A program made the position numbers and the translations under genes. From an uncultured Clostridia bacterium (lineage in GTDB: Bacteria > Bacillota > Clostridia > UBA1381): 64,000 nucleotides of DNA. The stretch spans positions 1 to 64,000 of the forward strand of contig CALXQE010000013.1 in NCBI GenBank assembly GCA_944390495.1. Reading direction: 5' to 3'. This document shows, one piece after another, positions 1-9,016 of this stretch. The notes under the pieces were generated by a model. The model made no database searches. It saw only the letters and a program-made list of their open reading frames with translations, and was not told where the DNA came from. Numbering within the stretch: the stretch's first letter is position 1; each line of letters opens with the position of its first letter.

Positions 1-48
1 TTTTGAGTTATTTTAGGACAAATGTTACCAACTACAATTTTAAAAGCA

Positions 49-87
49 AAGAGGATTAAACTCTTTAGAATAGAATTTAATCCTCTT
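49..87 (-). terminator. Probable terminator of the giant esterase gene
   Basis: A perfect 12-bp inverted repeat (arms 49-60 and 76-87, 15-nt loop) lies about 60 bases past the stop codon of the minus-strand gene that ends at 150. Read on the minus strand, the second arm is followed by a T-rich stretch (TTTGCTTTTAAAA). The stem is AT-rich, so efficiency is uncertain. Nothing else is seen in bases 1-149. Confidence 0.55.
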
Positions 88-149
88 AATATTATTCCTA
101 TAAGACTAGTTTAGTTTGTAATAAAACAATTCTTATTTTAATATATTCA

Positions 150-3100
150 TTATTCACTCACTGAATCAGGATTTACAATTTGTGTAGCGCTTACTGTTAT
201 ATCAGTAGTTCCATCATTAAATGTGTATTCATAAGTTGTATCAACAATATCAGCTGTACTATCATTTGAAAGTATTCCGTTTGCAACTATTGCTGCCCAA
301 CAGTTAGCTGCATTATATGATGAGTGAAGTGAATCATTAACATTATTGTAGTAAACAGGTAGTTTTTCCAATGCAACCGCTGGTATATCTGTGTCTGCTT
401 CGCCATAATATGATGCAAAGAAATCACTGCTCTTTGCTGCAAGGTCTATAAGTATAGCATTTGTACCATCGTTTGTGTTTGACTCATTAACAGCAGCTAT
501 AACATCACCTGTGCTCTTTACACTACCTTTATACTCATTCAAACTGTGACTTGACGCATTAGGTGTTACTACAAATACTGTCATACCCTTTTCTTCAGCA
601 CCTCTAATCATAGTCTTAATAGCATCTTTCATTACTTCCATTGAAGTATGGCTTGAATCGTTGTATCCACTTTCAAGAACAAGTATATCACCTGCCTGAG
701 CACTCGCTTTTACATTTGTAAATGCATCATTTAGCATAGCTTCTGCCCATGCACCGCTGTTACCAAGATTTGTAACATTTACATCGTCTGTTAGATAATC
801 TGCAAGTACCTGACCCCAGCCTGTTCTTACAAGACCTTCACTGCCTTCAGGAGCATTTCCGTAATATTTAGCTACAAGGGAGTCACCTATAACATAGACT
901 CTTGTTTTTCTTTCAACAATTGACGGAGTTTTTACAAACTTAATCTTTTTGGCTGAATTTGTACCACCCTTATCATCTCTTAGATTAAATACGGCAGATC
1001 CTTCTGCTATAACAACATCGCCTGCTACATATTCCGTATCATCAACCTTATTCCTTGCAATTGACCAGTTATCACTACCCTGGTTAAGGTTGTTAATTAC
1101 CATCTGGTCATTTACATAAACGTCTGTTCTGTCTGCAGTACCTGCAACTACTGTAATATCATAGCTTGCAGCAGGAACTATAAACTCATCACCAATAACT
1201 CCTTCATAAACTGGAGCAACTTCAACTTTAGCAGCACCCTTAGTATCAGCTGTAATTGTATTATCTACAACATCAGCCTTATTTACAACTGTCTTGTTCA
1301 CAAGTACACCTTCTGCAGTTGCAGTTGTTACTTGATAACCTGTAATTTTATCATTAGGTACAACACCTGAAATATCAACCACTGTTGAATCACCGGTTGC
1401 ATCTGCTACAGCATAGAATGTACCGATTACAACATCATATTCTGCTCTATATTTATTTTCACCATTTGTAATTGTAGCTACAACAGTTGATGTACCTTCT
1501 TTAAGCACAGTCATAAGACCCGTTTGTGCATCTATAGTAGCTATGGCATCTTCACTTATAGTACCGCCTTCTGCAATCTCAGCTTCTGCAAGCGGTTCCA
1601 TATCTGTTAATGAATTCCAAATCATAACTTTTGTACCATTTGCTGCTTTTACTGTAATTGTATTTTCACCAACTGTAAGATCACGATTTTCAGTAGTAAG
1701 TGATTCAAGTTTATCGCCGTTATATACAGCCTTTGCAACAACGACTGTGGAAGCTTCTTCGGCTGTGATATTAAATGTTGCTTCACCATCAGATACTGCT
1801 GTTCCTTCTATTGACCATACAGGATTTACAAAACTTGAAATATCATTACCAAATTGGTCTTTTATATCAGTAATTCCATATTCATATGCAGCATTTTCCA
1901 TATATGCAACAGTCTTTGGACCTGTAATAACAGATGTAACAACCGCCGGTTCTACATTTACATCAAATGAAGCTGTCTTAGGTGCCTCTGCTGTACTAAC
2001 ACTACTTGTAACTGTAATCTGTCCGTCTGTTGCACCAGCAGGAACAGACAATACAGCTTTAGTTGTATCATCTGCATCAGGAGTTATTGTGGCACCCGGA
2101 ATTGTAGTATCCCATGTAAATGTTTCTCCGTCAACTGATACCATTACATCTACGCTGTAATCATATTTAGCATTTGAATCTGTAACAGTTGAAATTTCTT
2201 TAAGACCTGATATGCTAAGCCCAGTTACATCTACATCTTCTACAATAATATCCTTAAATAATGCATAACGGTCAATTGATTTCATATCGTCAAGCATAGT
2301 AGTAATTTTTGCAAAATTTGTTGCTTGTGTTGCACCTAAGTCATATTCTTTACCATCAATGGTAAGTTCAACCTTTGTAGTACCTTTTACATCTGTTTTA
2401 AACAACACAGATACATCGACCCATGTGTTAATTCCGCTGAATGAACCCCATAGTGTTTTGAAAGATGTTTTATCATCACCACTCCAATTTGCCGTTGACG
2501 CATCACCCATATCAAGATTGATGTATCCAAGGTTAAAAATAGAGTTGTTATTTGAATCAGTAAAATCTACTGAACGTCTAAACGTATAACCAGTAGCATT
2601 ATTCACTGCTGTTTTAAATGAAAGTAGTTGAGCTGTACCTGGTGTAAAAGTAATTGCCTCTGGAAGTGTTATGGTTTCTGTACCTTCTGTTGCAGGTGTT
2701 GCAATATATGTATTTGATGTTCCATCACTAGCTATGTTGGTTGTACCGTAGCTTGAACCGCCTACTCCTGGTTCGTAGAACAAATAATCAGAAATAGCTA
2801 CCGTAGTTGTTGCAAACTTACTTTCCTCATTTTTTGTTGCTGTGGCCGTAACAGTAAAGTTTTTAACGTGATTCTCACCACCGTCAAAACCTTTTGCTAC
2901 AGAAATAATACCATCTTCAATCGTAACATTATCATCTGCCACCTCTGAACCTTCAGGCATTACGCTCCACTGTACCTCAGCATCTGTTATTGGAATATCA
3001 GACTGATCAATAACTGAAACTGTAAACGGTTTACTCGTAACCTTTTCAGCAGATATAGGTGCTGTCATAACTTTTTGACCGCCTGTCATTGTAACCACAG

Positions 3101-4088
3101 CTGGTACAGGCGTGTAAACTTTCTTAGCTAACACCAGTTCTTGAGAATTAGCTACACCTGTCATAGTAACATCAGCAGTTGTAACTCCGCCACCTTCTGT
3201 TACAGCTTCATATCCTATTTTTGAAGCCGCCACAGTATATGTACCTGTTGGCAAAGCTACGTTAACAGTACCCGTCTCATCTGTAACCATCTGTGCTCTG
3301 TCAATAGTAACAGTTGCATCTGCTATTGGAACACTCTCATTATCTTTAACATTAACAGTCAAAGTGTCATATGTATTTTCTACCTGACTAACTGATATGT
3401 TATCCATATAAACAGTAGATTCTGCCCCATAAAATACCATTTTATCAATAGAATCTCCTACGGCAGTAAATGATTTAGCACTGACAAGTTTTCCGTTACT
3501 ATCTGTTATCGTTATATTGCCTTGTTTATTTGAGTCAACATTAACAGATACATTCAACCATTCATTTAAGACTATTTGAGGGTTATTAGCAACACTCAAA
3601 TATGGATCGTTAACAACTGTTCCACCGGAATTTTTTTCATTACTTGTAATTCCAAAAATCTGAATTGTAGATGCTGCATTTGTAAACTTTGCATCAAATG
3701 ATAAATTAAGCACATATCCTTCTTCTATTTCTTCGAAATTAGGTATATTTGCCGAAGCATCAAACCCTATTGAAGCACCTCTTTCCGATGTGGCATATTT
3801 ACCTGATACGATTTTAAAATAAGCATTATCACTTTCTTTTTCAATTGCAATGACAGATGTCCCATCGCCACCGCCACCTCTTGAGCCTAATGCCAAATCA
3901 AACATTCCAAGATCTGCCTTTTGTCCTTCTTTTCCTTGTGCAACAATACCTGTTTCTGTATATGCATCAAGATCATCATTAAGATATGTTTCTGCTGCAG
4001 CATTTGCTGGTATTGCAAAACCAGCAAAAGTTGATGCTGTTATTGTCAATGCCGTAATGGCTGACAATATTTTTTTCTTATTCTTCAT
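150..4088 (-). CDS. Giant secreted multidomain SGNH/GDSL esterase (CE12-like C-terminus)
   Basis: A 1312-residue exported protein. Residues 1-31 form a classical signal peptide (KKK, hydrophobic core, ANAAA cleavage site). Then come a LamG/jelly-roll-like region (about 35-235), a carboxypeptidase-regulatory-like beta domain (about 240-315), an Ig-like segment, a second jelly-roll-like region (about 430-620) and several bacterial Ig-like segments. A C-terminal SGNH hydrolase domain (about 1060-1290) carries VIGDSL (nucleophile Ser), GWGQVL, a GNSG block, ESGYND and NDSLH (Asp/His pair). This block order resembles rhamnogalacturonan acetylesterases, which de-acetylate pectin. No SLH, LPXTG or dockerin is visible, so surface attachment is unexplained. 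The substrate is inferred. ATG start follows GAGGGAGAG. It has its own promoter at 4150-4178. Confidence 0.75.
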   Translation of the reverse strand: MKNKKKILSAITALTITASTFAGFAIPANAAAETYLNDDLDAYTETGIVAQGKEGQKADLGMFDLALGSRGGGGDGTSVIAIEKESDNAYFKIVSGKYATSERGASIGFDASANIPNFEEIEEGYVLNLSFDAKFTNAASTIQIFGITSNEKNSGGTVVNDPYLSVANNPQIVLNEWLNVSVNVDSNKQGNITITDSNGKLVSAKSFTAVGDSIDKMVFYGAESTVYMDNISVSQVENTYDTLTVNVKDNESVPIADATVTIDRAQMVTDETGTVNVALPTGTYTVAASKIGYEAVTEGGGVTTADVTMTGVANSQELVLAKKVYTPVPAVVTMTGGQKVMTAPISAEKVTSKPFTVSVIDQSDIPITDAEVQWSVMPEGSEVADDNVTIEDGIISVAKGFDGGENHVKNFTVTATATKNEESKFATTTVAISDYLFYEPGVGGSSYGTTNIASDGTSNTYIATPATEGTETITLPEAITFTPGTAQLLSFKTAVNNATGYTFRRSVDFTDSNNNSIFNLGYINLDMGDASTANWSGDDKTSFKTLWGSFSGINTWVDVSVLFKTDVKGTTKVELTIDGKEYDLGATQATNFAKITTMLDDMKSIDRYALFKDIIVEDVDVTGLSISGLKEISTVTDSNAKYDYSVDVMVSVDGETFTWDTTIPGATITPDADDTTKAVLSVPAGATDGQITVTSSVSTAEAPKTASFDVNVEPAVVTSVITGPKTVAYMENAAYEYGITDIKDQFGNDISSFVNPVWSIEGTAVSDGEATFNITAEEASTVVVAKAVYNGDKLESLTTENRDLTVGENTITVKAANGTKVMIWNSLTDMEPLAEAEIAEGGTISEDAIATIDAQTGLMTVLKEGTSTVVATITNGENKYRAEYDVVIGTFYAVADATGDSTVVDISGVVPNDKITGYQVTTATAEGVLVNKTVVNKADVVDNTITADTKGAAKVEVAPVYEGVIGDEFIVPAASYDITVVAGTADRTDVYVNDQMVINNLNQGSDNWSIARNKVDDTEYVAGDVVIAEGSAVFNLRDDKGGTNSAKKIKFVKTPSIVERKTRVYVIGDSLVAKYYGNAPEGSEGLVRTGWGQVLADYLTDDVNVTNLGNSGAWAEAMLNDAFTNVKASAQAGDILVLESGYNDSSHTSMEVMKDAIKTMIRGAEEKGMTVFVVTPNASSHSLNEYKGSVKSTGDVIAAVNESNTNDGTNAILIDLAAKSSDFFASYYGEADTDIPAVALEKLPVYYNNVNDSLHSSYNAANCWAAIVANGILSNDSTADIVDTTYEYTFNDGTTDITVSATQIVNPDSVSE

Positions 4089-4114
4089 TAATCTCTCCCT
4101 CTCTTTAAGTTATT

Positions 4115-4128
4115 TACGGCATGCCGTA
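4115..4128. promoter_or_regulatory. 14-bp perfect palindrome in the leader of the giant esterase gene
   Basis: TACGGCATGCCGTA is a perfect palindrome about 15-28 bases downstream of the predicted transcription start of the minus-strand esterase gene. It is GC-rich against an AT-rich background. Its position fits an operator for a dimeric repressor. The cognate regulator is unknown. Confidence 0.35.
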
Positions 4129-4149
4129 TTACTTCCCATTACTAATTAC

Positions 4150-4178
4150 ATTATACACGAATTATATATTTTTTTCAA
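4150..4178 (-). promoter_or_regulatory. Sigma-A promoter of the giant esterase gene
   Basis: On the minus strand, TTGAAA (4173-4178), a 17-bp spacer, then TATAAT (4150-4155). The start site is predicted near 4143, giving a leader of about 55 nt before the ATG at 4088. Confidence 0.65.
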
Positions 4179-4181
4179 TAT

Positions 4182-4210
4182 AAAAATCAGAAGAATAAAG
4201 TCTGATTTTT
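4182..4210. repeat. 10-bp inverted repeat between divergent promoters
   Basis: Arms 4182-4191 (AAAAATCAGA) and 4201-4210 (TCTGATTTTT) pair perfectly around a 9-nt loop. The repeat sits just upstream of the -35 box of the esterase gene and about 60 bp upstream of the azlC -35. It lies between divergent genes, so it does not terminate any gene here. It may be an upstream regulatory site. Confidence 0.4.
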
Positions 4211-4269
4211 ACACATAATTTACTTTTTTTAAATTTTAATATAAATTCAAGATATATCCAATTTTTTTA

Positions 4270-4298
4270 TTGATTTTATCAATATTTTCTTATATAAT
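4270..4298 (+). promoter_or_regulatory. Sigma-A promoter of azlCD
   Basis: TTGATT (4270-4275), 17-bp spacer, TATAAT (4293-4298). It is about 40 bp upstream of the azlC start. Confidence 0.6.
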
Positions 4299-4339
4299 GA
4301 AATTATAAGTATACTGTTTTAATCGGAGTGAATAATATT

Positions 4340-5035
4340 TTGACAAAACTTAAAGATTTTACTAAAGGATGCAGATATGGTTTACCTATTGCCCTTGGCT
4401 ATCTCCCCGTATCATTTTCATTTGGAATGATTGCCGTTGCAAACGGAATATCACCTATTGCAGCTATAATTATATCAATGACTAACCTTACTTCTGCCGG
4501 TCAATTTGCCGGTATAAATATAATAGCCGCAGCAGGCGGCACTATCGAAATGGCTGTGACTCAGCTTGTAATAAATCTTCGTTACATGCTTATGTCGCTG
4601 TCATTATCTCAAAAAATCGAAAAAATGTCAATTATAAAAAGACTTGTAACCGCTTTTGGTATTACAGATGAAGTGTTTGCAGTTGCTTCTACTGTCCCTT
4701 TTAAAGTTACATTTCCTTTTATATCAGGACTTATAGCCATACCTTATATTGGTTGGTCTTTAGGAACAATACTTGGTGCATACATAAATAATCTACTGCC
4801 CAAATCTTTAGCAGATGCAATGGGAATAACACTCTATGCCATGTTTATTGCAATAATTATTCCTACTGCAAGACAAGACAAAAAGGTATTGTATGTGCTT
4901 TTAATTGCTGTTGCAATCAGTTGTATAATTTATTTCCTATTGCCTGTAATTTCATCTGGATGGGCAGTTATAATTGCGACCGTAATATCTTCAGCAGTAG
5001 GAGCAACATTTTTTCCGCATAAGGAGGAAAACTGA
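4340..5035 (+). CDS. azlC: AzlC family branched-chain amino acid exporter, large subunit
   Basis: A 231-residue polytopic membrane protein with the AzlC N-terminal signature (GYLPVSFSFG, then MTNLTSAGQFAG). Together with AzlD it forms an exporter of branched-chain amino acids or analogues. The open frame begins at a GTG at 4328, but GGAGTG (4325-4330) overlaps that codon and lies 9 nt before a TTG at 4340, so TTG is taken as the start. Six to seven hydrophobic segments span the protein. Its TGA stop is 2 nt before azlD, so the two are co-transcribed. Known AzlCD systems are often controlled by Lrp/AzlB-type regulators, but none is adjacent here. Confidence 0.85.
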   Translation: MTKLKDFTKGCRYGLPIALGYLPVSFSFGMIAVANGISPIAAIIISMTNLTSAGQFAGINIIAAAGGTIEMAVTQLVINLRYMLMSLSLSQKIEKMSIIKRLVTAFGITDEVFAVASTVPFKVTFPFISGLIAIPYIGWSLGTILGAYINNLLPKSLADAMGITLYAMFIAIIIPTARQDKKVLYVLLIAVAISCIIYFLLPVISSGWAVIIATVISSAVGATFFPHKEEN

Positions 5036-5037
5036 CA

Positions 5038-5337
5038 TTGAAAGTTTATGTTCTTATATTTGTAATGGCAGCTGTAACATATATTATTCGTGCATTGCCG
5101 ATAACTGTTTTTCAAAAGGAAATCAAATCAAAATGGCTTAAATCCTTTTTATATTATGTACCATACACAGTGTTAGGAGCAATGACATTCCCTGCAATTT
5201 TCTTCTCTACAGGTTCAATTTTAACAGCTTGTTTTGGACTTTTTGGTGCAGTGGTTGTTGCTTATTTTAATAAAGGGCTTATGGTAGCCGCTGTAATATC
5301 GGTTGTAACTGTATATATCTCAAGTTTTCTTGTGTAA
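5038..5337 (+). CDS. azlD: AzlD family branched-chain amino acid exporter, small subunit
   Basis: A 99-residue, almost entirely hydrophobic protein of usual AzlD length, with three to four membrane segments and the family's early TYIIRALP motif. It starts with TTG after an AAGGAGG box at 5021-5027, which lies inside the 3' end of azlC. The position directly behind azlC supports the small-subunit role. Substrate choice (Leu/Ile/Val or an analogue) cannot be read from the sequence. Confidence 0.85.
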   Translation: MKVYVLIFVMAAVTYIIRALPITVFQKEIKSKWLKSFLYYVPYTVLGAMTFPAIFFSTGSILTACFGLFGAVVVAYFNKGLMVAAVISVVTVYISSFLV

Positions 5338-5390
5338 TATTTTGGGGGGAATATTAATATTTTATACTAATTGAGGAAAGGAATGATTTA

Positions 5391-7352
5391 ATGACTTACA
5401 ATATTGATTATTTAACATTGCTATCACAGCAGTATCCAACCGTCAAATCAGCTTCAACTGAAATTATTCGTCTGCAATCAAGGCAAAAACTGCCTAAATT
5501 AACCGAGCATTTTATGAGTGATATTCACGGTGAATATGAATCATTCCTGCATATTCTAAAAAATGCATCCGGTGTTATAAAGGATAAAATAACCTGCACA
5601 TACGGAAGAACTTTATCAGAACACGATAGACAAATACTTGCCACATTAATCTATTATCCGGAACAAAAACTTGAGATTATAAAAGAAGAAATGGAAGATA
5701 TTGATGATTGGTATAAAATCACGTTGTATCGCCTAATTGAAATATGCCGAGTAGTGGCATCAAAATATACTCGTGAAAAAATTCGTGAATTTCTTCCTGA
5801 AGCATTCGGAAACACGATAGACGAGCTGATTCATGCTAATACAGATTATGGTTCTGACAAAACAAATTACTACAACGAAGCAATTTCTACCATCGTTGAA
5901 CTGGGACAAGCAGATGATTTTATTGTAGAAATATCAACGCTTATTCAAAACCTTGCAATTGGACGTCTTCATATTATTGGGGATATTTTCGATCGTGGTC
6001 CAAGAGCAGATATTATACTTGACACATTAATTAACTATCACAGCGTGGATATACAATGGGGTAATCATGATGTTCAATGGATGGGTGCAGCTGCAGGTTC
6101 ACTTGCTTGTATTGCTAATGTGTTAGCCATATCAACAAAGTATTCAAACTTTGACTGTCTTGAAGATGGATATGGTATAAATATGCGTCCACTTACTGTA
6201 TTCGCACTTGAAACTTACGCAGATGATCCATGTACATGTTTTATACCCCGTAATCCAAATATGGTTACAATATCACAGCATGACGAAAATTTCTGGGCAA
6301 AGGTACACAAGGCAATTTCAATTATTCAGTTTAAGCTTGAAGGACAAATAATACAGCGTCGTCCTGAATTTAAAATGGATAATCATTTAATGCTTGATAA
6401 AATTAATTATAAAGACGGCACTATTACCTTGGATGGTGTAACTTATAAGCTAAAAGACAACAACTTTCCCACAATTAATCCGGAAAATCCATTCGAACTT
6501 ACAACTGAGGAAAGAGAACTTATGGAACTTTTGCGTTCTTCATTCCTCAGAAGTGAAAAACTCCAAAAACACGTTAAATTTCTATATGAAAAAGGCAGTA
6601 TTTATCTCGCCTATAACAATAATTTACTTTATCATGGATGTATACCAATGAACAGTGATGGTTCATTTACTGAAGTGACTTTAAACGGCGAAGTTGTAAG
6701 CGGAAAATCTTTAATGGATAAAGCCGAACAACTTGCAAGGAATGGTTATTTTTCAAAAGCAGGCAGTGAAGAAAAAGAATATGGAAAAGATTTTCTATGG
6801 TTTTTGTGGTGCGGTTGTTATTCACCTGTATACGGCAAAAATAAAATGACTTCATTTGAACGTTATTTCATTGACGATGAAAATACATGGGTTGAAATTA
6901 AGGACGAATATTATCACCTTATCGAAAAAAGAAATATTTGTGATAAAATATTAAAAGAATTCGGAATTGAGCCTAAATCATTTTCGCACATAATAAACGG
7001 ACATGTACCTGTAAAAATAAAAAAAGGTGAAAGCCCTATTCATGCCGGTGGTAAGCTTCTCGTTATAGACGGAGGTCTTTCAAGGGCATATCAAAAAGTC
7101 ACTGGAATTGCCGGTTATACTCTTCTGTTTAATTCACACGGACTACTCTTAAGTGCTCACGATGCATTTGAGTCAGTTGAAAGTGCTATAAAAGAAGAAA
7201 AAGATATACATTCAACCCTTGATGTAGTCGAACTGGCACCAAATCGTTTGTTGGTTGAAAATACAGATACAGGCAAAGCACAGTCTCGAAAAATTGCTGA
7301 TTTAAAAGCTCTTGTTGACGCATATTTGAAAGGCCAAATAAAAAATCATTAA
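5391..7352 (+). CDS. fbp: Class III fructose-1,6-bisphosphatase
   Basis: A 653-residue protein of the Firmicute-type (class III) fructose-1,6-bisphosphatase, the gluconeogenic step to fructose-6-phosphate. It is unrelated to the common class I enzyme and belongs to the calcineurin-like metallophosphatases. Visible metal-site motifs are SDIHGEY (about residues 43-49), GDIFDRGPRAD (about 195), WGNHDVQWMG and NGHVP near the C-terminus. Length matches the family. The RBS GAGGAAAGGA precedes the ATG. It follows azlD by 53 bp with no clear terminator, and the downstream esterase starts 18 nt after its stop, so the three transcription units may be linked. Confidence 0.95.
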   Translation: MTYNIDYLTLLSQQYPTVKSASTEIIRLQSRQKLPKLTEHFMSDIHGEYESFLHILKNASGVIKDKITCTYGRTLSEHDRQILATLIYYPEQKLEIIKEEMEDIDDWYKITLYRLIEICRVVASKYTREKIREFLPEAFGNTIDELIHANTDYGSDKTNYYNEAISTIVELGQADDFIVEISTLIQNLAIGRLHIIGDIFDRGPRADIILDTLINYHSVDIQWGNHDVQWMGAAAGSLACIANVLAISTKYSNFDCLEDGYGINMRPLTVFALETYADDPCTCFIPRNPNMVTISQHDENFWAKVHKAISIIQFKLEGQIIQRRPEFKMDNHLMLDKINYKDGTITLDGVTYKLKDNNFPTINPENPFELTTEERELMELLRSSFLRSEKLQKHVKFLYEKGSIYLAYNNNLLYHGCIPMNSDGSFTEVTLNGEVVSGKSLMDKAEQLARNGYFSKAGSEEKEYGKDFLWFLWCGCYSPVYGKNKMTSFERYFIDDENTWVEIKDEYYHLIEKRNICDKILKEFGIEPKSFSHIINGHVPVKIKKGESPIHAGGKLLVIDGGLSRAYQKVTGIAGYTLLFNSHGLLLSAHDAFESVESAIKEEKDIHSTLDVVELAPNRLLVENTDTGKAQSRKIADLKALVDAYLKGQIKNH

Positions 7353-7370
7353 TTGAAAGGAATCTTACAA

Positions 7371-8465
7371 ATGAATTACACAAAACAACCTCTTGAAATA
7401 TTTACACCTGTTCCAAACGGTACATACGAAGTAACTGTGACTATTGAAGCTCATAGTGATATAACATTTTCTATATTATCTCAATCACGTCGTTTTATGG
7501 TACAAGATATGTCATTAAATTCAGGAGAAAAAAAAGATTTTACATTTAACGTAAGCGTATGTGACTACCATAAACGCGACGAGGAATTTACAAACGTTAA
7601 AGGTGTTACAATATATATCATGTGCGATGGTGATTTTTCTGCAATTTCTATGGTATCTCCAGTTGACATTCCAACAATATTTATTGCAGGAGACTCTACC
7701 GTTACCGACCAGCCTACTCAATATCCATATACTCCCGAGTCTACATATTGTGGATGGGGTCAAATGTTTCCTCAACTGCTAAATACAGGTATCGCCGTTG
7801 AAAACCATGCTCAGTCAGGTTCAACAACTGAGGATTTCAAAAATATAAACTTTACAGCATTTTGTGATAAAATTAAACCAGGTGACTTCTTAATAGTTGA
7901 ATTTGGTCATAACGATCAAAAAATTAAATCACTTGATGCCTATGGTGGATATACAGAAAATTTAAAATATTATATCGATTTTGCACGCGAAAGAGGTGCA
8001 TATCCAATACTATCATCACCCATTAACAGAATAATATTCCAAGAGGATGGAACACTTTTAAATCTTTTGGGCGATTATCGTAATGCAGTTAAAAAGGTAT
8101 GTGATGAAATGGATGTGCCATTTATTGATTTATGGTCAAGAACAACAGAATATTTTGAGGCAGTAGGGCCTATAAAATCATGGGATTTCTTCTGGGGCGA
8201 CGGAACAGATCGTGACTATACACATACAAATGACATTGGTGGAAATATTGTTGCACGATTTGTTGCTGATGAACTTATTAAAAAAAATGTATCTTCAATT
8301 TCTAAATTTTTGAAAGAAGATATGATTCAAGTTGAAATACCCGAAAAATCATGCGATAAGACGGTAAATACAAAAGAACTTGAGCATTTAAAAACTATCG
8401 GACTTGTTAATGTTCCTGATTCATCTGCTTTAGTCGATTTAGATAAGGACATTACAAAAATATAA
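7371..8465 (+). CDS. Rhamnogalacturonan acetylesterase-like SGNH hydrolase (CE12 type)
   Basis: A 364-residue protein without a signal peptide, so probably cytoplasmic and acting on imported oligosaccharides. The N-terminal ~100 residues look like a beta-sandwich module. The SGNH domain follows with IFIAGDSTVTDQ (nucleophile Ser near residue 108), GWGQMF, AQSGSTT, VEFGHNDQK and DYTHTND (Asp/His near 283). This is the YesT/RhgT-like CE12 arrangement that removes acetyl groups from rhamnogalacturonan pieces. The ATG at 7371 has GAAAGG 10 nt upstream. A TTG at 7353, directly after the fbp stop, is less likely. The same fold ends the giant secreted protein at 150-4088, giving an outside/inside pair. 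Confidence 0.8.
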   Translation: MNYTKQPLEIFTPVPNGTYEVTVTIEAHSDITFSILSQSRRFMVQDMSLNSGEKKDFTFNVSVCDYHKRDEEFTNVKGVTIYIMCDGDFSAISMVSPVDIPTIFIAGDSTVTDQPTQYPYTPESTYCGWGQMFPQLLNTGIAVENHAQSGSTTEDFKNINFTAFCDKIKPGDFLIVEFGHNDQKIKSLDAYGGYTENLKYYIDFARERGAYPILSSPINRIIFQEDGTLLNLLGDYRNAVKKVCDEMDVPFIDLWSRTTEYFEAVGPIKSWDFFWGDGTDRDYTHTNDIGGNIVARFVADELIKKNVSSISKFLKEDMIQVEIPEKSCDKTVNTKELEHLKTIGLVNVPDSSALVDLDKDITKI

Positions 8466-8478
8466 TCTATATGCAGAA

Positions 8479-8507
8479 AGAGCCACGAAGCTAAGTTTCG
8501 TGGCTCT
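8479..8507. terminator. Bidirectional terminator between convergent genes
   Basis: An 11-bp perfect stem (AGAGCCACGAA, 8479-8489, with 8497-8507) and a 7-nt loop sit between the CE12 esterase (+) and the ECF gene (-). T-rich DNA follows on the plus strand. It probably serves both convergent units. Confidence 0.75.
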
Positions 8508-8513
8508 GTTTAT

Positions 8514-9002
8514 TTAAAATCCTAATCTTTTTTTATTTTTAATTAAAAAGGGTAATAAAATTGCTGATGGTATCAAACTCATAGCCCATTGTATAGGTGA
8601 TGAAATAAGCGATATAAGTGCCGTTTCATATCCAAGCAACGGAATCTCAGAAATAAAATACCCTACAGTAACTATTACAAGTGCTGATAATGCAACTATT
8701 ACAAATCTTAGTGCAGTCTGGGTTTTATATAAGATTTTACCTATTATAAAGCCCATAAATCCTTTAATTATCAGTGTTGGAATACAAAATATTGCAAATC
8801 CGGAAATTAAATCTGCAAGGCTGTGTCCTATTGCACCCACAATCATACCAGCAACTGGTCCCATGAGAATTGCTGCTACATATATTATACAATCTCCAAA
8901 ATGTACATACCCTCCACCAACAGGTACTTTCGGAAAAAAAGTTAATACACACGCTAATGCTGTTAAAATTGCAATGTGAGTAATAAAATTTGTCCTGTTC
9001 AT
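8514..9002 (-). CDS. ECF transporter S component (substrate unknown)
   Basis: A 162-residue integral membrane protein with five to six hydrophobic segments and the ECF S-component pattern (VGGGYVHFGDC, AAILMGPVAGM, GHSLADLISG, TLIIKGFMG). S components bind a vitamin or micronutrient and share an energising module encoded elsewhere. AAGGAGAT precedes the ATG. It starts 14 nt after nrdG, so it is the last gene of an nrdD-nrdG-ECF operon. That association suggests a substrate linked to nucleotide or deoxynucleotide metabolism, or to a cofactor, but this is inference. Riboflavin or another vitamin remains possible. Confidence 0.75.
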   Translation of the reverse strand: MNRTNFITHIAILTALACVLTFFPKVPVGGGYVHFGDCIIYVAAILMGPVAGMIVGAIGHSLADLISGFAIFCIPTLIIKGFMGFIIGKILYKTQTALRFVIVALSALVIVTVGYFISEIPLLGYETALISLISSPIQWAMSLIPSAILLPFLIKNKKRLGF

Positions 9003-9016
9003 TATTACTAATCTCC

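Noticed and set aside
1543-2160. 205-codon plus-strand open frame
   Set aside because: It is a shadow of the giant esterase gene. Its Ser/Val-rich composition follows from the repeated Thr/Ala codons on the other strand, and it has no RBS.
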